A DNA stretch of 64,000 nucleotides from Chthonomonas sp. (GTDB taxonomy: Bacteria; Armatimonadota; Fimbriimonadia; Fimbriimonadales; Fimbriimonadaceae). Under the pieces are notes generated by a model. It was not told the DNA's origin and searched no databases. It saw nothing but the letters and a program-made list of their open reading frames with translations. Numbering within the stretch: position 1 is the first letter of the stretch; each line of letters begins with the position of its first letter. The stretch lies in the NCBI GenBank assembly GCA_016788585.1, contig JAEURP010000007.1, positions 126,001 through 190,000 on the forward strand, written 5' to 3'. This document shows, piece after piece, positions 52,268 to 60,333 of the stretch. Made by a program: the position numbers and the translations under genes.

Positions 52268-52657
52268 TCAGTCGATCTCAAGCGACTGAAAGCGCTTTTC
52301 GGTGATGCTGAATTCCTCGCTCAGAATCGTGTATGCCGTATGGATGCTGCGCTGAATTCGTATCGCCCGAGTGTGCTCTTCGCTCCCGGTCGTGAATTGT
52401 TCGGGCTTAGACTTTTCGCGAAGCTCCTCGTAGGCCTTTTTCACTGTTTGCAGGCTCGCGCCTTCGGCTACATCGAGGATCCGGCGAGCATGTGCGGCGT
52501 CGCGAACGATCACCTTAGGGGTGGTCGTTGGTTCGGGACGGGGTGAAATGGAATCAAGTTCGTCACGCGCATCCAGAATCTCGACGGAGTTGATTCGCTC
52601 CCACTGCTGATTAACGTATCCCTTGATGATTCCGACCGCGCGCTGGAACTCACTCAT
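52268..52657 (-). CDS. J-domain-like protein without HPD
   Basis: A 129-residue protein. The C-terminal half (ARRILDVAEGASLQTVKKAYEELREK, then IQRSIHTAYTILSEE) follows the helix pattern of a J domain, but the HPD loop that contacts DnaK is replaced by SKPEQF. It may be an inactive J-like scaffold. The first 60 residues are helical then Pro/Thr-rich. ATG 52657 lies 7 nt after a perfect TATAAT on the minus strand, so the message is probably leaderless. Confidence 0.8.
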   Translation of the reverse strand: MSEFQRAVGIIKGYVNQQWERINSVEILDARDELDSISPRPEPTTTPKVIVRDAAHARRILDVAEGASLQTVKKAYEELREKSKPEQFTTGSEEHTRAIRIQRSIHTAYTILSEEFSITEKRFQSLEID

Positions 52658-52664
52658 GCTCTTG

Positions 52665-52670
52665 ATTATA
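52665..52670 (-). promoter_or_regulatory. -10 box of a leaderless gene (J-like protein)
   Basis: The minus strand reads TATAAT, 7 nt (CAAGAGC), then ATG. The box lies in the 24-bp gap behind the beta-barrel gene. Confidence 0.62.
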
Positions 52671-52681
52671 CGTTGGTGGCC

Positions 52682-53548
52682 CTAGAAGCGAAAGTGGACG
52701 CCAAAGGCTAACAATTTGCTACCGCGATCGACTCGAAACTGACCTGTGAGACTAAGCTTGTCGTCGATTGGCATCTCGACCTCAGCACGCAAGTGGTCGG
52801 TTCGGGCTTGAAGCGCCCGCGCATAACCGAGTTTGAACTCTGGGGTTCGCTCGTTCTTACGGTAGGCGAACTCCAGGTCCAGCACGTCTTCATCTTCATC
52901 AAGAGGGGATGATCCTCGGCGCAGACCGGCGTATTCGAAGAGAACCCGAAAGTCGCGCCAAGAGGCGGCAGCGTCGAGCCCAAACAGCAAATCGTAGCCC
53001 CTGCCGAGGCCAGGTGCTTCTTCGGGACGACGGATAGCGGCCAGCGAAGTACCGCTGGCGGCAAGATGGTGGCCTGACCCAAAACTAAGGCCAACCTTGC
53101 CGCCGACGCGCCCAATGACTCCGCGTGAACGACTACCCCCGTCGTCAATAGCTGCGATGGTAATGGGAAGGTTATCGATGAGCAAATTTGTGTTGAACTC
53201 GCCGCCAAGGCCATATTCACGAATAAGCCATCCGCGGCCAAACTTTGTATCCAAGTGCCCAAGTCGCCACACGCCTGGCAGTTCGACATAGAAGTGCTCA
53301 AGTTGATTACTAGAATTGTCGCTTGGAATCCTGGTGAACCGCTCACTGAGGCTCAAGCGGTAGAAGCCTTCGAAGATCATGGCGAGGCGCACTGTACTGA
53401 TCCTGGCAAACGGATCAAAGAGTCTGGGCCGAACATCTCCTTCGCTGGAATGAACCTGCATTCTCAGGTCGGTGTAGATACTGAAGTCAGGCATTTGCGC
53501 GTGAGCAAGGGCGCAAGCAAAGAGCATGGAAAGGGCGATGGCGCGCAT
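52682..53548 (-). CDS. Predicted outer-membrane beta-barrel protein
   Basis: A 288-residue protein with a signal peptide (MRAIALSMLFACALAHAQ) and many short alternating strands. It ends in aromatic GVHFRF, the C-terminal phenylalanine pattern recognised by the BAM machinery. Strand-like segments include FSIYTDLRMQVHSS, YRLSLSERFTRIP, FKLGYARALQARTDHLRAEVEM and KLSLTGQFRV. This supports a two-membrane cell envelope. It shares one base with the hisS stop region upstream (TAATG arrangement). Function unknown. Confidence 0.75.
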   Translation of the reverse strand: MRAIALSMLFACALAHAQMPDFSIYTDLRMQVHSSEGDVRPRLFDPFARISTVRLAMIFEGFYRLSLSERFTRIPSDNSSNQLEHFYVELPGVWRLGHLDTKFGRGWLIREYGLGGEFNTNLLIDNLPITIAAIDDGGSRSRGVIGRVGGKVGLSFGSGHHLAASGTSLAAIRRPEEAPGLGRGYDLLFGLDAAASWRDFRVLFEYAGLRRGSSPLDEDEDVLDLEFAYRKNERTPEFKLGYARALQARTDHLRAEVEMPIDDKLSLTGQFRVDRGSKLLAFGVHFRF

Positions 53549-54804
53549 TAGTCGTATAGTCGCCCGATGTGCGAGGCCAGTTCAGAGAAGGGCACGGCCC
53601 TTTGATCTCCCGATTCAAGATAGCGAACCGTCGCGTTTCCGCTGGCCAATTCGTCGTCGCCGATGATCACCGCTGCTTCCGCTTTCATGGCATCTGCTTG
53701 CTTCATTTGTCGTCGCAAGTCCTTACCATCGACGTCGCATTGCGCGCTGACGTCCTTGCTACGAAGGAGGCGACAAATTCTTGAGACTTCCGACCGTGCC
53801 GATTCCGTTGCCGCGACGACGTAAGCTTGGATCGACTCGCCAGAGTTGAACCTCAAGCTCTCGAGTACGAGGGCAAGCCGCTCGATGCCCATACCAAAGC
53901 CGACCGCTGGCGTATCGGGACCGCCGAGAGCCCTCACGAGGCCGTCATAACGACCGCCGCCACAAAGCGCGCTTTGCGCTCCCAGTTGATCACTGAGAAC
54001 CTCGAACACGGTGTCGGTGTAGTAGTCCAGTCCTCTGACGATCTCTGGACGGACCTCAAAGGGAATGTCAATGTCGGCGAGGATGCCGCAAAGGGTGTCG
54101 AACCTCATTCGGCTCTCGTCCTCGAGATAGTCTAGAATCGATGGCGCCGCCTTCATGACCTCGATGGCTTTTGGATCCTTGCTGTCGAGCAGACGCAGAG
54201 GGTTCTTTTCAGCCCTGGCCCGTTCATCAGCCTCAAGGTCTGCAAGGTAGCCAGCGGCATGACTCAAAACAGCTTGGCGATAGGAAGACCGAGTTGCTTC
54301 TCGACCAATGGAATTTACGGATACCTTGACATCTGAAATCCCGATCATATTCAGGAACCGGTAGGCCACTTCAATCACTTCGGCATCTGCTTGTGGAGAC
54401 GCTGAGCCCAAACACTCGATGCCAAACTGATGGTGCTGGCGATAGCGGCCCTTCTGCGGACGTTCGTAGCGAAAGACGGGCGTTTGGTACCAAAGGCGAG
54501 TGGTCTGACCCTGTCCTCCTAAGCCATGTTCGAGGTATGCCCGGACCGCTGGAGCGGTGCCTTCCGCCTTTAGAGTGATGCTACGGCCACCCTTGTCGGT
54601 GAACTCATACATTTGTTTGGTGACGATGTCGCTGGTCTCACCCGACGTGCGTTTGAAGAGTTCCGTATCCTCGAAAGCGGGCGTCCTTACTTCGCCGTAG
54701 CCGTAAAGCCCCACAACATGGCGAAAATAGCCTTCCAGGTCACGCCAAACAACTGCCTCGTTGGGCAAGATGTCGTGGGTGCCGCGGGGAGCCTGATACT
54801 TCAT
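53548..54804 (-). CDS. hisS: Histidyl-tRNA synthetase
   Basis: A class II aminoacyl-tRNA synthetase, 418 residues. Motif 1 region QAPRGTHDILPNE, motif 2 VFRYERPQKGRYRQHHQFG, the histidine-specific VRGLDYYTDTVFEV and GGGRYDGLVRALGG, and motif 3 VGFGMGIERLALV are all present, followed by the anticodon-binding domain. A normal, complete enzyme. It is followed directly by the beta-barrel gene with a one-base overlap. Confidence 0.97.
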   Translation of the reverse strand: MKYQAPRGTHDILPNEAVVWRDLEGYFRHVVGLYGYGEVRTPAFEDTELFKRTSGETSDIVTKQMYEFTDKGGRSITLKAEGTAPAVRAYLEHGLGGQGQTTRLWYQTPVFRYERPQKGRYRQHHQFGIECLGSASPQADAEVIEVAYRFLNMIGISDVKVSVNSIGREATRSSYRQAVLSHAAGYLADLEADERARAEKNPLRLLDSKDPKAIEVMKAAPSILDYLEDESRMRFDTLCGILADIDIPFEVRPEIVRGLDYYTDTVFEVLSDQLGAQSALCGGGRYDGLVRALGGPDTPAVGFGMGIERLALVLESLRFNSGESIQAYVVAATESARSEVSRICRLLRSKDVSAQCDVDGKDLRRQMKQADAMKAEAAVIIGDDELASGNATVRYLESGDQRAVPFSELASHIGRLYD

Positions 54805-54825
54805 GGAACGATAGAGTTTAGCCGT

Positions 54826-55461
54826 TCAGAGATCGGGGTTGAAGTACTTCTCGCGAAGTTCGGTCATGGCGCTAGCCGGCAATGACAATGGCTCCCCAAT
54901 CTTGTTCGCGCGGTAGATCGCCGCTGCGACCCGCTCCAGCGTGTCCATGCGAGCAAACGCATCTTCTAGAGTTTTCCCGAGGGTAACGGCACCATGGTTT
55001 TGGAGCAAGAAGGTCTTGTGCTTCGTCAGATAGGGTCGAATCGCATCTCGCATCGCGGTCGTCCCCGGCATCGCAAAAGGAACCATGGCGATTCGCCCCA
55101 AGAAAACAGCCGCCTCTGGCAAGAGGTTCTCCGGAATGGGCTCGCCCGCGAGGGCGAACGCGGTAGCGTACGGCGGATGGGCATGGACGACGGCCAAGCA
55201 ATCTGGTCGACCATCATAGCACTCAAGATGCAGTTGAACTTCGCTGCTGGGCCGACCCTCGCCAAGCGACCGCCCTTGACGGTCGATCAGCACGATTTCT
55301 GCTGGGGTCAGTTCTCCCTTGTTGCGGCCCGCTGGCGTGCACAATAGCGTTGTGGTGTCGAGTCGCCAAGAAACATTGCCCTCGGCGGCACCTATGTGGC
55401 CGCGGCCCCAAAGAAGGTGTCCGATTCGGCAAATTTCAGACCTGGCAATGGCCTCATCCAT
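54826..55461 (-). CDS. Class II aldolase/adducin-family protein
   Basis: A 211-residue zinc aldolase of the fuculose-phosphate type. The metal ligands are in VVHAHPPYATAFA (two His) and LLQNHGAVTLGKTLEDAF. The phosphate-binding GAAEGNVSWRL and TPAGRNKGELTPAEIV are typical, and the catalytic Glu is in RPSSEVQLHLECY. Substrate unknown. It is divergent from the MerC gene across a 36-bp gap that holds CATAAT-like boxes for both directions. Confidence 0.9.
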   Translation of the reverse strand: MDEAIARSEICRIGHLLWGRGHIGAAEGNVSWRLDTTTLLCTPAGRNKGELTPAEIVLIDRQGRSLGEGRPSSEVQLHLECYDGRPDCLAVVHAHPPYATAFALAGEPIPENLLPEAAVFLGRIAMVPFAMPGTTAMRDAIRPYLTKHKTFLLQNHGAVTLGKTLEDAFARMDTLERVAAAIYRANKIGEPLSLPASAMTELREKYFNPDL

Positions 55462-55497
55462 CAGGGATCATTATGGGCGATCTGCCATAATTCGGCA

Positions 55498-55926
55498 ATG
55501 AAGCCGACGCGATCCGTGAACTGGGACAAGGTTGGTGGAACTGCGAGCAGTCTGTGTGCAGTTCATTGCATCCTCACCGGCTTGGCAATGGGCTTCATTT
55601 CTTCTTTTGGACTAGAGTTTATTGCATCCGATGCTCTTGAACTCGCCTTTTTTGTGATCGCCATACTCGCTGGTGCCCTTGCAATAAGGAACGGCCTTCG
55701 GAAGCACGGCGACTGGAGACTAGCGCCCCTTTTTGTGGCCGGCATGGGCCTCCTTATCGTGCGTCATGTCTTTTTTGGGCATCCGCATGCTCACGCCGAT
55801 GAAGGATTCCATGCTGTTCCGCCTGCGGCGACGTGGATGTCGGTCGTCGGTGCGATTTGTCTGATCGTGTTCCACGTCTGGAACTCCCTCAAATCGCACC
55901 GCGATTGTAGTTGTTGCCAACGTTAG
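55498..55926 (+). CDS. MerC-domain membrane protein
   Basis: A 142-residue protein with four probable membrane helices. The MerC hallmark is the cysteine pair in SSLCAVHCILTGLAMG (residues 19-23 region); the C-terminus ends in HRDCSCCQR, a second cysteine cluster that could bind metal. MerC proteins take up mercury or act in metal handling, but no other mer gene is nearby. ATG 55498 lies 6 nt after CATAAT, so it may be leaderless. The stop overlaps that of the convergent dockerin-like gene (TTAG). Confidence 0.87.
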   Translation: MKPTRSVNWDKVGGTASSLCAVHCILTGLAMGFISSFGLEFIASDALELAFFVIAILAGALAIRNGLRKHGDWRLAPLFVAGMGLLIVRHVFFGHPHAHADEGFHAVPPAATWMSVVGAICLIVFHVWNSLKSHRDCSCCQR

Positions 55927-57056
55927 CCGTCGGTTTCGCCAAAGTTCGCAATGGCGACGTCGATGTCGGCCGCGTCGACTTCACCGGAGCCATCGAGGTC
56001 GGCGTCGATATCGTATCCCGGTTGATTCGCCACGCCGCCGAAGCCAGCGATCACCTGGTCGATATCGGCTGCGTCAACTTCGCCCGAATGATCTGCATCA
56101 CCGTTCTTCAGGCCACCCAAAGTGACGTTATTGGTACCTGCCGCCAATAGGAATTGTCCCCAGGTCTTCGAAAGCCAGGTTCGTCCACGAACGCGCACGC
56201 GGGTCCAGCCATCAATTGGTGTGGAGCAAGTGAACGTCCCGCTACCGTTGAGCGGCACATTTGGAATCGAATCCAGGATACTTCCACTATTTGTAACCAA
56301 TTCAACTTTGACCACCTCGTTCGCGACATTTCCAATGAAGTCGCCAAGCGATACCGTCCCTGTGATTGTTACGTGGTTCGAAAGGAAGGTCAAGTCACCA
56401 TAAGCTTGCGCGTGGTGAAAACCGCCCGTGCTGTTGATACCGGCCGCCGTGTAGAAGCGATAGGTTCCGCTAAGCATCGTTCTATTGAAGCCGAAGGGGC
56501 CAAGGCCACCAGGGCCAAAAAGTGACGTGTCCCAAATGGTCCATGTAAATCCGTCCCAGCGCCTCAAGGTCACTTCGCCTCCGTAGTTAACGGAGGATGA
56601 GACTGTACCATTCAGTGAGTAGCGTCGAGGTCGGGCGAGCGTGAACTCAAACTGGTGCGAGTTTCCGGAAGTCGTTGAATAAGCCGCTGAAACTCCGGCT
56701 CCCGTGGCATTGGCCAACAAGTTAGTGGTGTTTGTGCTGGTGATGGTGGAGAGATTATTGAGCGGGCCGATTGTGTAATAGCTTTGATAGAGATCAATGT
56801 CTACTCCAGCGGTATAGGGTGTGCCCGGATTGCCGGGCAGGCTACCGGACGTGCTCCCCTCGTAGTGCAACTCATCCATATCGGTTGCAAGCAGGTCTCC
56901 CTGATCAAACACATCAGAACCAGTGTGCGAATCGGCTCCGGCTCCATAGACATAGTTGTAATTCATGTGGGACGCGCGACTAGTCAGCGTTTGTGCAGTC
57001 GCCAAAGAATGCCCCGCAAGAAGACAGCCGAAAAGAGAGTAGATTCTTAAACTCAT
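55923..57056 (-). CDS. Secreted protein with C-terminal dockerin-like repeats
   Basis: A 377-residue protein with a signal peptide (MSLRIYSLFGCLLAGHSLATA). The N-terminal motif NYNYVYGAGADSHTGSDVF and the later ARPRRYSLNGT are shared with the next paralog. The end carries two calcium-loop units, DADHSGEVDAADIDQVIAGFG and DLDGSGEVDAADIDVAIANFG, typical of type I dockerins. No cohesin partner or PEP-CTERM tail is present. ATG 57056 gives the signal peptide; a GAGG site lies upstream. Confidence 0.85.
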   Translation of the reverse strand: MSLRIYSLFGCLLAGHSLATAQTLTSRASHMNYNYVYGAGADSHTGSDVFDQGDLLATDMDELHYEGSTSGSLPGNPGTPYTAGVDIDLYQSYYTIGPLNNLSTITSTNTTNLLANATGAGVSAAYSTTSGNSHQFEFTLARPRRYSLNGTVSSSVNYGGEVTLRRWDGFTWTIWDTSLFGPGGLGPFGFNRTMLSGTYRFYTAAGINSTGGFHHAQAYGDLTFLSNHVTITGTVSLGDFIGNVANEVVKVELVTNSGSILDSIPNVPLNGSGTFTCSTPIDGWTRVRVRGRTWLSKTWGQFLLAAGTNNVTLGGLKNGDADHSGEVDAADIDQVIAGFGGVANQPGYDIDADLDGSGEVDAADIDVAIANFGETDG

Positions 57057-57164
57057 GGTCGTTCTAAATTGCACCTCAGAAGTCCAGTATAGAGCAAGCA
57101 TGGAACTATTCCAAGCTTTTGGCTCACGTATTCGCTTCCCGGATGCCGATCCTGATCCGATTAA

Positions 57165-58298
57165 CTAGTTTTCAGTCGCGCCAAAGTTCAGAATTGCGAC
57201 GTCGATATCGCTAGCGTCGACTTCCGTCGAGCCATCCAAATCAGCCGGCCTGAAGTACGGGCCACTTCCCGTGTTTTCGCCGAAGTGCTGAATGACCAGA
57301 TCGATGTCCGCCGCATCGACTTCGTTGGATCCATCGACATCTCCGTTCATTAATGTAATGGCAGTAGTATTGTTGACCCCGTCGACGAGGTTGTACCAAA
57401 CCGTATTGTGAGCAACCCAGGTAAGCCCACGAACGCGTAGCCAATGCCAACCAGCAAGAGCCGTAGTAACCGAAAAATTTCCGCTTGCATCCAGAGGAAC
57501 ATTGGTGATAGTGTCCACAACGCCAAAATTGTTCTTAAGCTGGACCGTGATCGTCTCATTACTCATTGAAGGCAGATAATCGCCCAAAGTAACCCGACCG
57601 TTAATCACTACAGGCGAGGGAAGTATCTGTAAGTTGTAATCTGCGTGAGCAGACCGAGAGTCGTCGAAGGCATTTGCGCCCGAAGATGAAGCTAACTTGT
57701 AGTTGCCAAGCGGCATTGTGCCGGCCCAATTAAAATTGCCAACAGAGCCGGGCAGAAAAAGCGACGTTTGGAAAATCCCCCACGTAAATCCGTCCCACTT
57801 GCGGACCGTAACATCAGCAAATCCCCCGCCTACCTGCGCGGCGTTACCGGTCATAGAATACCGCCGCGGTCGAGCAAGCGTGAACTGAAGTTCGGTCAGA
57901 TTTCCAGGGTTATTCGAATACATCAACGCTGATCCGAAGCCCGAAACATTGCCAGTACATTGAGTATTGTGAACCGACGAAAGACCCGTAAAACTGGGCA
58001 GGGCGCCTGTAATCTGTGTTGTAAAGGAAAGATCACAAGATGATTCAGCAAAATATGGTCGGGGAGGGTCTCCGGGAAGAGTGCCAGAAGTCGAATCTAT
58101 GAAAGATAAACCGTGTGTGCTGCTTGGCTCAACAAGGAAGCTTTCCCACAAATCGCCTCCGGTGTGAGTATCCCCGCCGGCTCCATAAACATAGTTGTAG
58201 TTCAGCTTTGAATAGCGTGACGTAATGACTTGGGCTGAACTAGTGGCTGAAACGGCAAAAAGACCAGCCAAAAAGAAAAGAGATTTGGAATTCAACAT
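57165..58298 (-). CDS. Secreted protein with C-terminal dockerin-like repeats, paralog
   Basis: A 377-residue paralog of the preceding gene, same strand, 108 bp away. It has a signal peptide (MLNSKSLFFLAGLFAVSATSSA), the shared NYNYVYGAGGDTHTGGDLW and ARPRRYSMTGN motifs, a beta-rich centre, and two dockerin-like loops (GDVDGSNEVDAADIDLVIQHFG, DLDGSTEVDASDIDVAILNFG). A TATAAT box about 23 nt upstream and a GAGG site suggest its own promoter. Probably a cell-surface or matrix protein; function unknown. Confidence 0.85.
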   Translation of the reverse strand: MLNSKSLFFLAGLFAVSATSSAQVITSRYSKLNYNYVYGAGGDTHTGGDLWESFLVEPSSTHGLSFIDSTSGTLPGDPPRPYFAESSCDLSFTTQITGALPSFTGLSSVHNTQCTGNVSGFGSALMYSNNPGNLTELQFTLARPRRYSMTGNAAQVGGGFADVTVRKWDGFTWGIFQTSLFLPGSVGNFNWAGTMPLGNYKLASSSGANAFDDSRSAHADYNLQILPSPVVINGRVTLGDYLPSMSNETITVQLKNNFGVVDTITNVPLDASGNFSVTTALAGWHWLRVRGLTWVAHNTVWYNLVDGVNNTTAITLMNGDVDGSNEVDAADIDLVIQHFGENTGSGPYFRPADLDGSTEVDASDIDVAILNFGATEN

Positions 58299-58396
58299 GG
58301 GCCTCACAAACTAGCCTACATTATACGGAACGATTTCAGGAACTGTTAAAATTTCGTGGCCGCAACATTCTTGTGTCTGCTCTAGTCAACCGAAGA

Positions 58397-58402
58397 TATA
58401 AT
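58397..58402 (+). promoter_or_regulatory. -10 box of the infC-rpmI-rplT operon
   Basis: A perfect TATAAT with only a weak -35 (TTGTGT, 20 bp upstream). It leaves a leader of about 40 nt before the infC start. No long L20- or IF3-type leader structure is evident in this short stretch. Confidence 0.6.
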
Positions 58403-58447
58403 GCGAATGATGACAATTGATTCGACCCTATGTCGAGGTGAAAGCCG

Positions 58448-59140
58448 ATAAAGCAAGGCTTCCGAAGGTACCAACCTCGGGACGAAGGTCCCCCAGTTAA
58501 CGAGCGCGTTCTGCGTTTCAGAGAAGTCCGTGTTATTGGAGCTGAGGGCGAGGCCCTTGGCATCATGCAAAGCCGACAGGCTCTCGCCGATGCTAAGGAG
58601 CAGGGCCTTGACCTTCTCATGGTGGCCCCCAATGCGGTTCCGCCGGTTTGCCGAATCGTCGATTACGGCAAGTACAAGTACGAGACCGAGAAGCGCGACA
58701 AGGAAGGGAAGCGCAAAGTTCAGGACGTAAAGGGTATAAAGTTACGTCCGCATACGGGAGAAAACGATCTCAACACGCTCCTGCGCAGGGCCCGCAAGTT
58801 CCTTGAAGAAGGTGACAAAGTGCGAGCAGTCTGCCAGTTTCGAGCCCGAGAGATCGCGCATCCCGAGATGGGATTGAAGCAAATGGCGAAGATTGCCGAA
58901 GCGCTCGCAGACCTTGCGATCGTCGAAAAGCAAGCCTCGCTCGATGGGCGGCAGATGGTAATGGTATTGATTCCAAAGCCAAAGGCCAAACCCAACGAAG
59001 GTAAGAAGAAAGATGCCGAAGATCAAAACGCACAAGACGGCAGCGAAGCGGTTCAAGATCACGGGAACGGGGAAAATCACCCGGCGCAAGAGCGCGAACA
59101 ATCACATGTTCTTCCACAAGAGCAAGAGCCAGCGACGTAG
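58448..59140 (+). CDS. infC: Translation initiation factor IF-3, with AUA start
   Basis: A 230-residue IF-3. The N-domain begins VNERVLRFREVRVIGAEGE and the C-domain includes RAVCQFRAREIAHPEMG and DGRQMVMVLIPKPK. There is no ATG, GTG or TTG ahead of the conserved N-domain after the in-frame stop at 58439. ATA 58448 has a strong GAGGTG site 7 nt upstream, so I take it as the start; rare start codons in infC are known to allow self-control. The C-terminus runs about 45 acidic, Gln/Glu-rich residues past the normal end and overlaps rpmI by 128 bp in another frame. Confidence 0.85.
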   Translation: MKQGFRRYQPRDEGPPVNERVLRFREVRVIGAEGEALGIMQSRQALADAKEQGLDLLMVAPNAVPPVCRIVDYGKYKYETEKRDKEGKRKVQDVKGIKLRPHTGENDLNTLLRRARKFLEEGDKVRAVCQFRAREIAHPEMGLKQMAKIAEALADLAIVEKQASLDGRQMVMVLIPKPKAKPNEGKKKDAEDQNAQDGSEAVQDHGNGENHPAQEREQSHVLPQEQEPAT

Positions 59141-59207
59141 GCTGGAAGGCGAGCCCGAACTCTTTAAGGGTGAAAAGCCGCGAATCCGCCGACTGCTCGT
59201 CATTTAG
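59013..59207 (+). CDS. rpmI: 50S ribosomal protein L35
   Basis: A 64-residue basic protein, opening MPKIKTHKTAAKRFKITGTG with the usual KITRRKSANNHMFFHKSKSQ centre. Two thirds of the gene overlaps the 3' part of infC in a different frame. A purine-rich AAGGTAAGAAGAAAG precedes the ATG. Standard order infC-rpmI-rplT. Confidence 0.95.
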   Translation: MPKIKTHKTAAKRFKITGTGKITRRKSANNHMFFHKSKSQRRRLEGEPELFKGEKPRIRRLLVI

Positions 59208-59292
59208 TCTTATCATCGCCGCAAAACCTACCGCTACCGCCAAATGGCTGGGACCCGGTGCGGCCCGACAAAACAAAGGAGAAAAATAAACT

Positions 59293-59640
59293 ATGGCCCG
59301 CGTTAAGCGTGGATTAATGCGCCACAAGCGCCACAAGAAAATAATCGGTAAGGCATCCGGCTACTTCGGCCGGAAGAAGAATGTCTTCCAGCGCGCTCAC
59401 GAGCAGGTGATGAAGTCGGGGCAATATGCCTTCCGCGATCGTCGCCAAAAGAAGCGCGATTTCCGACAACTCTGGATCGTTCGTATCGGTGCGGCTTGCC
59501 GCGCTAATGGCGTTCGCTACAGCGACCTCATGAGTGCCGTCAACAAGAAGGGCATTCAGGTCAACCGAAAGATGCTGAGCGAGCTCGCAATCGCCGATCC
59601 GAAGGCGTTTACCGCGTTCGTGAAAGAAGCGACCAGCTAG
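59293..59640 (+). CDS. rplT: 50S ribosomal protein L20
   Basis: A 115-residue ribosomal protein with the typical start MARVKRGLMRHKRHKKIIGKA and the conserved FGRKKNVFQRAHEQVMKSGQYAFRDRR. It has a clear AAAGGAG site 12 nt before ATG. In other bacteria L20 represses its own operon by binding the leader; the 85-bp gap after rpmI could hold such a site but none is proven. A good terminator follows. Confidence 0.97.
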   Translation: MARVKRGLMRHKRHKKIIGKASGYFGRKKNVFQRAHEQVMKSGQYAFRDRRQKKRDFRQLWIVRIGAACRANGVRYSDLMSAVNKKGIQVNRKMLSELAIADPKAFTAFVKEATS

Positions 59641-59658
59641 GACGTTTCGCAATCACAA

Positions 59659-59692
59659 AGACCCTCGGGCTGATTAGTCCTAGGGTCTTTTT
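59659..59692 (+). terminator. Intrinsic terminator after rplT
   Basis: AGACCCT/AGGGTCT (59659-59665, 59682-59688), extended by GG/CC after one mismatch, followed by TTTTT. It lies about 20 nt past the rplT stop. Confidence 0.88.
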
Positions 59693-59710
59693 CTGTAGCA
59701 CAATGGGCTC

Positions 59711-60292
59711 GTGAACATTTCGGACGAGGAGTTCCAGGAAAAGCTTGCTGCGCATAGGGAGCGGCGAGAACAACTCATCGCGAAACTCTATTCAGTGTTT
59801 GCCGCCGTCACACGAGAAGGCGGGGTTTCTTGGAGCGAGGCGGAGTACCTCGATGGGCCGCCACGCAAGATGGCAGATCGCCTCAAGGTTCGAGCAAAAG
59901 ATAAAGAAAAGAGCTGGCACGACCTAATCGATGATCCAAATTTCAACCCTATCCGTGGCTTCAGCTTTCTGGACTCGATCGGGTTTCGATATTACATGGT
60001 TCCGACCATGATCAGGGAGCTGAAAGGGCGCGAAGAAAGGGCCCTCGATTTCTATCTAGACAAACGACACAAACAACCTCAAGGCGACATTATCAACCGA
60101 CCTGGTTATCGCCTGCAGCTGAGTACTTCCTTTCCATTCATATTTCTAGTTTGGGATGACGAATCGGTCATCGGCAACTACTGGGCTTGCTTTACGGCCG
60201 ATCAATTAGCCTGCGTTGATGAATTCGAAGCCGTTATGAAGGAGAGCGACCACTGGGGCTTTAACCCTTACGTGGGTGGTCAAATTCCCTAG
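59711..60292 (+). CDS. DUF6714-like protein
   Basis: A 193-residue cytoplasmic protein. The stretch YSVFAAVTREGGVSWSEAEYLD, the WHDLIDD turn and FSFLDSIGFRYYMVPTMI follow the pattern of DUF6714-type proteins, often near immunity or toxin loci, although no such gene is adjacent. GTG 59711 is the likely start; CACAAT ends 6 nt upstream, a weak case for a leaderless message. Function unknown. Confidence 0.72.
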   Translation: MNISDEEFQEKLAAHRERREQLIAKLYSVFAAVTREGGVSWSEAEYLDGPPRKMADRLKVRAKDKEKSWHDLIDDPNFNPIRGFSFLDSIGFRYYMVPTMIRELKGREERALDFYLDKRHKQPQGDIINRPGYRLQLSTSFPFIFLVWDDESVIGNYWACFTADQLACVDEFEAVMKESDHWGFNPYVGGQIP

Positions 60293-60333
60293 ACCATGCG
60301 ACAAATTCCTGCCGCGCTCGTTGAATCTGTCTG

